NCBI GenBank assembly: GCA_947088765.1
Contig: CAMUHU010000004.1
Coordinates: forward strand, 1 to 50,496
Direction: 5' to 3'
DNA: 50,496 bases
DNA from: an uncultured Clostridium sp.
GTDB lineage: Bacteria; Bacillota; Clostridia; TANB77; CAG-508
The translations under genes and the position numbers were made by a program. The notes below the pieces were generated by a model that worked only from the letters and a program-made list of their open reading frames with translations, had not been told where the DNA came from and searched no databases. Positions 44,856 through 50,496 of the stretch are shown piece after piece (the first letter of the stretch is position 1; each line of letters opens with the position of its first letter).

Positions 44856-45520
44856 TTACTTACTATTTTCTACCACTTCTGCATCTAGCATATATCTTCC
44901 AATTTCAATATCTTCATACTCTTCTGAATATGATTTTAAACTAATAATACCAGCTAATATTCCTGTATCTTCTGTTACAGTTATTCCATAATGTTCACTT
45001 GGTAAATATAATTTACTGCTATTTGTGAAAATTCCTTAGATAATCTTTTATATTCATTTACATCCACCATAACATCAGTTTCAAAAATATTTATTCTTGT
45101 AGGATCTGTAGCTAAAACATATCCCATTTTTTCAGTATATTTATATCCTAAATCATAAATAAATGGTTTACCATCTATTGTATATATTACAATTATTATT
45201 TCATCTGCACTTCGTTCAGTTGCATTCATTTCAGTATTTTTTAAAAATTTGTCCAAAATATCTTAGTTATATACTTTATATTGATAAGTTCCTTCTTTAT
45301 ATTTTCCATTATTTACTTTATTTAAGCGATTAATTGTATATGAAAAATCAAATGGAACTTCTATCCAATCTTTTGAATTTATAGTAACATATAATTTATC
45401 GCTATCAAATTTATAATCCATTTTCTTTTGTTTATTGTTTTGATATATCCAATATATATATATCATAAATAAAATTAATATAATTAGTATAATAAATATT
45501 ATTACTATTCTTTTTTTCAT
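44856..45520 (-). pseudogene. Anchored hypothetical protein broken by a stop and a frameshift
   Basis: One long frame reads MKKRIVIIFIILIILILFMI (anchor), then DWIEVPFDFSYTI, then meets a TAA (45263-45265). The same frame continues directly with DILDKFLKNTEMNATERSAD and runs to about 45020, where a frame slip near TCACAAATAGCAGTAAA is needed to continue as LYLPSEHYGITVTEDTGILA and end at 44856. Neither downstream part has a ribosome site. The repaired protein would be about 220 residues, membrane-anchored, of unknown family. Confidence 0.65.
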
Positions 45521-45657
45521 CTAGTACCTCCAAAATTATTATTTCTATTATTAAATGATATCATAAACGTACTGTAATTATCAAGGATAATAACTGGCTC
45601 TTATAAATTTGATATGGTATTAAAAAATGTTTTCATAATCCTCCTACAACTATTATA

Positions 45658-46413
45658 TTAGAAATTTCCTGTTTTTTCTATATTTATTGATTCATTCAAA
45701 TATTCAATACAGTGCTTTTTTAATAATTTATATGTATAGTTTCCTTTTATAAATAAATCTTTATATTTTATCCATACTACAAAAACAGTAATCCTCATTA
45801 CTAATTTTCTTAATTTTCTAATTAATACATTTACCATTTTATTCCTATTTTTGGAAATTCTAAACAATGTATCTGATTGTAAAACCACATGTTTTAGCTC
45901 ATCATTTAGCATTTGCGAACATATCGTTTTCAGTAGTTCAGATTTTGTTGCATTTGACAATGCTGTATAATAGGATAATGCTATCATCTCAGCAGTTACT
46001 AATATAATTACTTCACATTCTAATCCCATCATTTTTCTTAAGTGTCTAAATACATTATCTATCCATAATTTTTCAGTAGTATCTATTTGATATATCTCCA
46101 TATATTTTTTTAATGTTTGAGAATGTCTATTTTCTTCTAAAATAAACCATTTCATAATGTCTATGTAGTCTTTATAATCATTTTTTAAAGCAAATTCTCC
46201 TACTACCTTAGTTAAATGTCTTCCCTCTGAACCTTCGCCTATTTGAAACGCTCTTATTGATGGGGTAATTAGTTTTTTCTCTTCTATAGATAATTCTTCA
46301 TTATTATTAAAATCTAATTTGAATAAATGCAAATTATTGTATTTAAAATACTCTATCCAATTAAATATTCTTAAATTTTCTATTTTTGCTTCTACTAATT
46401 TCGTTCTTTCCAT
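45658..46413 (-). CDS. Ferritin-like di-iron protein
   Basis: 251 residues, all-helical. Metal ligands can be read as Glu60 or Glu63 (GEGSEGRH), Glu94-x-x-His97 (EENRH), Glu142 (AEMIALSYY) and Glu172-x-x-His175 (DELKHV), the paired E..ExxH pattern of ferritin-like di-iron carboxylate proteins. The length and spacing are closer to oxygenase-like members than to ferritin or rubrerythrin, and there is no rubredoxin Cys. Function may be oxidative or an N-oxygenase type reaction; not known. AGGAGG-like site before the ATG. Confidence 0.75.
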   Translation of the reverse strand: MERTKLVEAKIENLRIFNWIEYFKYNNLHLFKLDFNNNEELSIEEKKLITPSIRAFQIGEGSEGRHLTKVVGEFALKNDYKDYIDIMKWFILEENRHSQTLKKYMEIYQIDTTEKLWIDNVFRHLRKMMGLECEVIILVTAEMIALSYYTALSNATKSELLKTICSQMLNDELKHVVLQSDTLFRISKNRNKMVNVLIRKLRKLVMRITVFVVWIKYKDLFIKGNYTYKLLKKHCIEYLNESINIEKTGNF

Positions 46414-46452
46414 TACTCAAGTTCCTCCTTAATTATGAGCAATTTATTCCCT

Positions 46453-46659
46453 CTAATTATTTTTGACATAATCCAATATATCTCCTGGTTTACATTCTAA
46501 AACTTCACATATTTTATCTAAAGTGGAAAATCTTATTGCTCTTGCCTTATTGGTTTTTAAAATAGACAAATTTGCCTGTGTTATTCCTACTTTTTCTGCT
46601 AATTCTTGGGATGACATCTTTCTTTTTGCTAACATTACATCTAAATTAACTATTATCAT
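46453..46659 (-). CDS. Xre-type regulator (YozG-like)
   Basis: 68 residues, essentially one Cro/C1 helix-turn-helix: SSQELAEKVGITQANLSILK, then IRFSTLDKICEVLECKPGDI. This is the YozG-type regulator almost always paired with a DUF2975 membrane protein, as here (15 bases after it, same strand). The pair is likely to control its own operon; signal unknown. Confidence 0.9.
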   Translation of the reverse strand: MIIVNLDVMLAKRKMSSQELAEKVGITQANLSILKTNKARAIRFSTLDKICEVLECKPGDILDYVKNN

Positions 46660-46674
46660 TTTTCTTTGTCCCCC

Positions 46675-47139
46675 CTATATAGTTAAATCATTTTCTGATT
46701 TATATTTATTTGCTTGTCTAAACAATTCTGATAATATGTATAACGCTATTGCTACACCAAAGAACAGTACAATTAAAAATCCTAATCCTAAACAAAATAC
46801 TATATTTGCTTTAGCTAGAAAGAATTCATAAATAGTTTGTATAAAAAATAGTATCGCCATAACTAATGATGCAATACTAGCATTTTTTAATCTTTTTACT
46901 GTGTTATTAGAAAATGGTTTGTTTTCTTTTAAAGAATCAAATAATCCTATAAATTGTTTAACTATCACTAACATTGCTATTCCATTTGGATATAATACAT
47001 ATACAAATGCTCCTATATGTTCTCCAATAATCAGTAATATAATTGGTAGTAGTATAAGAAATGCTATTCCTCCCCAAAAACAAACTTGTAAAATAATTTT
47101 TAGAATACTTCCTATTCCTTTTTCTCCCATTACATTCAT
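46675..47139 (-). CDS. DUF2975 membrane protein
   Basis: 154 residues with four transmembrane helices. Ends in YILSELFRQANKYKSENDLT, the usual DUF2975 tail. The central loop SLKENKPFSNNTVKRLKNAS is also characteristic. Directly upstream of the YozG-type regulator; in such pairs the membrane protein may sequester or sense for it, though this is not shown. AGGAGG before the ATG. Confidence 0.88.
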   Translation of the reverse strand: MNVMGEKGIGSILKIILQVCFWGGIAFLILLPIILLIIGEHIGAFVYVLYPNGIAMLVIVKQFIGLFDSLKENKPFSNNTVKRLKNASIASLVMAILFFIQTIYEFFLAKANIVFCLGLGFLIVLFFGVAIALYILSELFRQANKYKSENDLTI

Positions 47140-47176
47140 CCTCTTATCCTCCTTATATTTATCTTTAAAATTTGTG

Positions 47177-47421
47177 TTAACCTCTCTTTTCCATTTCTAA
47201 TTTATCTTGAAGTTCTATTTTATTTCCTATATGCTTCGATAACTTGTAATAGATATACTCCCAAAGATTCCTGCTATCATTCCATAATAACAATACCTTT
47301 CATGCCCTTTATTTTCTATATATTTTCCTAAATCGCTCCCAATATCTTTTTCGTAATAATCTTCTTTAGAGTTATCAATATAATAAATTGTATATCTATC
47401 AATTTCATCATCAATGTTGTT
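47177..47421 (-). pseudogene. Decayed membrane protein fragment
   Basis: A frame NNIDDEIDRYTIYYIDNSKE through YYGMIAGIFGSISI stops at a TAG; a shifted frame continues YYKLSKHIGNKIELQDKLEM to a TAA at 47177. No start codon at the top. Reads as the C-terminal part of a lost gene with one frameshift. Confidence 0.45.
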
Positions 47422-47447
47422 AAATTAATATATAAGATTTTTTCGCC

Positions 47448-47555
47448 TTATATAGCATGAAATATGGCTATAGGAATATAAAATATCATTGCAGATAGGC
47501 TTATAATACTAATTATTGTCAATAAAATTTCAAAAAACTCTAAACATTTTCTCAT
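47448..47555 (-). CDS. 35-residue single-helix protein
   Basis: ATG 47555 with AGGAG at the right distance. MRKCLEFFEILLTIISIISL and on: one transmembrane helix and almost nothing else. It may be the surviving N-terminus of the decayed gene just downstream (47177-47421), or a true small membrane peptide. Confidence 0.4.
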   Translation of the reverse strand: MRKCLEFFEILLTIISIISLSAMIFYIPIAIFHAI

Positions 47556-47713
47556 TTCAATCTCCTATGTTTAATAATATAACATAGTGTTTTATGATTG
47601 TCAATATTTTTTTATCGTTTTTCAATAATTTCTCTGTATATAATATTTCCACTATTTCTTCTATAGCTATCAAATTTATTTTATTACAAAATGAAATTAA
47701 CATGAAAAAATAT

Positions 47714-47744
47714 TAAGGAAGCAAATCTAAAATTCACTTCCTTA
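47714..47744 (-). terminator. Terminator of the sigma/anti-sigma operon
   Basis: TAAGGAAG (47714-47721) and CTTCCTTA (47737-47744), followed on the minus strand by AATATTTTTTC. It is 11 bases beyond the stop of the anti-sigma gene. Confidence 0.8.
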
Positions 47745-47754
47745 TTCTTAGTTT

Positions 47755-48861
47755 TTATTTTTGTACTAATTCAATTCTTGCTTGAATATCATTTAAACTT
47801 ACATTTAAAAATATCTTCTTATCTAAAGCATCTTTTCCTATACCAAATCTTGCACTTATTTCATTTTTGTTTTGGGTTGTCCCTCTACTACTAGCAGTAT
47901 ATACATTACCATCCCCATCAGATATATAAAAAGCTGCATCACCTAATTCATTAAACTCGTTTGTTTCCATATCTCTACCACTTATTAAAAAATCTCTAAA
48001 ACCATTTATGTTTACTTTCATTATTAAAGCTGTTTCCGTTAATTCTGCTTTGTTTATGACAATTCCGTCTACTTCTTTACTAGGTACTAATTCTACTGTT
48101 GTTCTTTTATAAAATTTTTCTGGTACATCTATTTCAAATTGCCATTCGCTATCTGATAAACAAACATATTTACTCTCATTAGGTTTTTGTTTTTCTTCAT
48201 ATATACTATATCCTACATCAAATATCCTTATATATAATTTTTTACTTTGTGGAAATCCATCATTAGACATTAGAATGATTCCAGAACTATTTTTTCCCAT
48301 TTGATTAATAGTTAAAAAATTACTATCTGATCCCAATTCTTGATTTAGTTTCTTCGTATATGTTCGAATTATTTTTTTTGAAGACACTTTTTTTTCGGAC
48401 TTTGGACTTTCTGAAACTTCATATATATTATTATTTTCATCATAAATTGCATATCCATAAAAAATCTTATCTTTATCTATATCTTCATTTAATTTAATAT
48501 CCATGTCCAATTTAAAATAATCATTTGTAATCATAAGTGATTTAATTTTTATACCTATTTCATCTTGATACATATAGTCCATATTAAGATTCTCACTATA
48601 GTTGTTTTCATCTATTGCTAATGTTCTTCTAATTACATTTCGATTTTCGTACTCTTTATACTCTATATGCCAAACTATTTTCGCATATACGCTTTGGGCT
48701 GTTACTCCTGTTACTAATACAATTAATAATACTGCTACAATATTTAATATTTTCTTTTTCATATCTATACCTCCTTTTATTTTAGAACAAATAGAATTAT
48801 AATTTTTTTCTCTGTCATAAGTGCTTTCCAAAAACTCTTTAAATATTTTATTCTCTGACAT
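47755..48861 (-). CDS. Anti-sigma factor-like membrane protein (DUF4179-type)
   Basis: About 368 residues. The cytoplasmic part (1-33) is short and helical, followed by one transmembrane helix (ILNIVAVLLIVLVTGVTAQS) and a large extracytoplasmic region with repeated beta segments (IKIKSLMITNDYFKLDMDI; AELTETALIMKVNINGF) as in DUF4179 proteins. Overlaps the sigma gene by about 14-23 bases, so the two are translated together. It should hold the sigma factor inactive until an envelope signal arrives. Start among three close candidates is unsure (48861, 48867 or GTG 48870). Confidence 0.8.
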   Translation of the reverse strand: MSENKIFKEFLESTYDREKNYNSICSKIKGGIDMKKKILNIVAVLLIVLVTGVTAQSVYAKIVWHIEYKEYENRNVIRRTLAIDENNYSENLNMDYMYQDEIGIKIKSLMITNDYFKLDMDIKLNEDIDKDKIFYGYAIYDENNNIYEVSESPKSEKKVSSKKIIRTYTKKLNQELGSDSNFLTINQMGKNSSGIILMSNDGFPQSKKLYIRIFDVGYSIYEEKQKPNESKYVCLSDSEWQFEIDVPEKFYKRTTVELVPSKEVDGIVINKAELTETALIMKVNINGFRDFLISGRDMETNEFNELGDAAFYISDGDGNVYTASSRGTTQNKNEISARFGIGKDALDKKIFLNVSLNDIQARIELVQK

Positions 48862-49384
48862 TTTCATCACTCTCCTTCTTTAAAGAATTTTTCAACTCTC
48901 TTATAGTTCTATATATATAATTTTTAGTTGCTGACTCTGTTAGATTCATTTCTTTTGCAATATCAGTTATTTTCATATCAAGTCCATAGTACAAATAAAA
49001 TATTTTAGCTATTTTTATATCTTTATTTTTCAATGTTTTCCAAATATAAGACACATTGTCCTTTGTGATAAATTGCAATTCTATATCTATATTTGACTCT
49101 ATTTGCACATCTTCATTTTCAAAATTTACAATATTATTTTTATATTTAGAACGATAATACTTTTTTAAGATGTTCTTTGAAATTCCAATTATAAAACTCT
49201 GTTCATCTTCTAATTCGAATTTTTTAGTTTTTTTGATTTTTTTATAAAATTCTATATAAGTCTCTTGAATAATGTCATTAACATCATCTAAGTCATTACA
49301 ATGCAAAATAATATATTTCAAAATATTATTGTATGTTCTACTATATATTTCTTCAAAATTTTCTAATGATATTTGAGTACTCAT
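48848..49384 (-). CDS. ECF-type RNA polymerase sigma factor
   Basis: 178 residues from ATG 49384 (AAAGGTGATA before it). Region 2 is DVNDIIQETYIEFYKKIKKT, region 4 is MKITDIAKEMNLTESATKNY. Length and lack of region 1 and 3 mark an ECF (group 4) factor. Overlapping anti-sigma gene follows. A TGAAAC-type -35 lies in its own promoter, which suggests autoregulation. Target genes may include the ABC permease at 49790, but no matching box was found there. Confidence 0.92.
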   Translation of the reverse strand: MSTQISLENFEEIYSRTYNNILKYIILHCNDLDDVNDIIQETYIEFYKKIKKTKKFELEDEQSFIIGISKNILKKYYRSKYKNNIVNFENEDVQIESNIDIELQFITKDNVSYIWKTLKNKDIKIAKIFYLYYGLDMKITDIAKEMNLTESATKNYIYRTIRELKNSLKKESDENVRE

Positions 49385-49407
49385 AATTTTTATCACCTTT
49401 CACTTTA

Positions 49408-49437
49408 TTAGTGTATTATTTTTTCAAAAAAGTTTCA
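49408..49437 (-). promoter_or_regulatory. Putative autoregulatory ECF promoter
   Basis: Minus strand TGAAAC-TTTTTT (TGAAAC at 49432-49437), 17-base gap, ACACTAA (49408-49414). The AAC and CTAA parts fit ECF promoters of the type TGAAAC...CGTCTAA. It sits 24 bases upstream of the sigma factor start codon. Confidence 0.6.
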
Positions 49438-49789
49438 ATTTTATAAAAAAACTTAAAAATTTTGATAAAATATTAAATCTACTAAAGAACAAATAAGAAA
49501 AATCAAAGATTTTTCTTTAATTTGTTCTCGCATGATTGAGTTTTCGACTGTAAGGAGAAAATCTGGAGGTAGCGATTATAGCATTTATATAATAGTAAAG
49601 TATAACTTTCCTATTATATAAAAATTAGGTAATTCGTACTTGAATTACCTTCTCTATAACTTATTATTAACATTTAATTTTATGGATTATAAAATTCTAT
49701 AGAATTTTGTGCACTAGAATTGGTTATACAAAATTTTCAAAGATTTTCCATGAAAATATCTCCCCTATTTAAAATTATAAACTCTATCT
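49438..49789. other. Intergenic DNA with two inverted repeats
   Basis: Holds an imperfect hairpin (49487-49527, GAACAAAT...ATTTGTTC around GAAAAATC/GATTTTTC), likely a terminator for the ABC permease transcript. A second, 11-bp perfect repeat has arms 49585-49595 and 49611-49621. TATAAT on the minus strand at 49576-49581 could start a short RNA that ends at the first hairpin, but no -35 was found. No gene seen. Confidence 0.45.
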
Positions 49790-50496
49790 TTATTCTACAT
49801 CATGTCTTGCAAGTATTCTTGCAGGTGCTTTTCTAAGGACTTTGAAAAGTGGTAATAATCCTACTATTATATTAAATAAATACACTATTAATATGCTAAT
49901 TCCAATTGTTTTGAAATTTATAATAAACATTCTGTCAACATACGGAACTTTAGATACTTGGCTTAATATATATGTCATAAGAATAATTCCCGGTAAACTT
50001 GCTATTGTTGTAATTGATATTATTTCTCCTACAAACATTCTATATATATCTGACTTTTTTATTCCTATAGCTCTTAATATTCCTATTTCCTTTATTCTTG
50101 ATAAGAATGATGATCTAATCATTAAATAGATTTCTACTAAAGATATTACAAGTATAACTCCTGCGAATATTACAGCACTTTTAATTTCATCATTTTTATT
50201 CTTTATATAATTTTTTTTATCTCTTTCATATGTATCTATAATATTTAATTGATATTCATTTTGAAATTTATTAATAACACTAAATTTATTTTTAGGATAT
50301 ATCATAAATCCATTATTTTTTGAAATAACATTATATTTTACAGTATTATTATTTACTAAATAATCCTGCTTATTTGTTTTACTGTCATAATAACCAACAA
50401 CAGTTAATTGCTTTCCATTCACTTCAACTTTTATTGGTTTATTTAATTTCATTTCTCCACTATTGCTTTTATTTACTATTACCTCATAATCATTTT
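49790..50496 (-). CDS. ABC transporter permease (FtsX/MacB type), N-terminus beyond window
   Basis: 235 codons visible, open at the right edge; the Met at 50452 is internal since the frame continues upstream (NDYEVIVNKSNSGE). The extracytoplasmic part leads into three transmembrane helices (about 95-115, 140-165, 180-205 from that Met). The FtsX-like signature RIKEIGILRAIGIKKSDIYR lies between them, ending RKAPARILARHDVE. MacB/FtsX-type permeases move peptides, lipoproteins or antibiotics with a separate ATPase, which would lie outside this window. Confidence 0.9.
   Translation of the reverse strand, partial: NDYEVIVNKSNSGEMKLNKPIKVEVNGKQLTVVGYYDSKTNKQDYLVNNNTVKYNVISKNNGFMIYPKNKFSVINKFQNEYQLNIIDTYERDKKNYIKNKNDEIKSAVIFAGVILVISLVEIYLMIRSSFLSRIKEIGILRAIGIKKSDIYRMFVGEIISITTIASLPGIILMTYILSQVSKVPYVDRMFIINFKTIGISILIVYLFNIIVGLLPLFKVLRKAPARILARHDVE

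Overview
The window is very AT-rich bacterial DNA from a low-GC Firmicute, most likely an uncultured gut-type member of Clostridia. The composition, AGGAG-type ribosome binding sites, TTGAnn-N17-TATAAT promoters and core genes (FtsK/SpoIIIE, RsmD, RecJ, YlbF-like, Tgt, RlmH, Pgi, U32 peptidase, RluA-type synthase, 6S RNA) all fit. Most genes are on the minus strand. No rRNA, tRNA or CRISPR array was seen. No database search was possible: family names come from motifs read in the sequence.

Layout. 1-11.5 kb: core block (coiled-coil protein, FtsK/SpoIIIE, RsmD, Xre regulator, UPF0104/YbhN-type membrane protein, RecJ, YlbF-like, glycosyltransferase, 6S RNA). 11.6-14.1 kb: a PARIS-like pair (AAA ATPase AriA plus DUF4435/TOPRIM AriB) behind a 53-residue ORF. 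14.3-26.1 kb: an 11.8-kb genomic island with AAA_14/DUF4143 ATPase, two tandem large serine recombinases, a small ORF, HNH nuclease, receiver protein, a two-GHKL-domain histidine kinase-like ATPase, an adenine-specific DNA methyltransferase, an orphan plus-strand gene and a ComEC-like hydrolase. 26.1-42.8 kb: unknown gene, Tgt, a complete type I restriction-modification operon (hsdM-hsdS-hsdR), two zinc-ribbon membrane proteins, RlmH, Pgi, U32 peptidase, RluA-type synthase, DUF1540. 43.2-50.5 kb: accessory membrane and regulatory genes, several decaying, an ECF sigma/anti-sigma pair and an ABC permease.

Two results stand out. First, one 1-Cys (Prx6-type) peroxiredoxin gene is broken into three pieces: N-terminus at 26.09-26.26 kb, middle at 14.19-14.30 kb, C-terminus at 42.79-43.24 kb. 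Together they rebuild about 228 residues with no gap. The N/middle junction shares ACCCC(A/C)GTATG and defines the two ends of the serine-recombinase island. The middle/C junction shares AGCAATGCTTC(G/A)CAT. The piece order along the minus strand is C, N, middle, which simple insertion cannot give and which points to a second recombination event or a chimeric assembly.

Second, the island carries a tight four-gene operon: DNA methyltransferase, kinase-like ATPase with an N-terminal MORC/Hsp90-type GHKL domain and a C-terminal histidine-kinase core, an intact receiver protein, and an HNH nuclease. It reads like a restriction-modification system gated by a two-component phosphorelay and is my main candidate for an under-described defence system. 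With the PARIS-like pair and the type I system, the window holds three putative anti-phage modules within about 23 kb.
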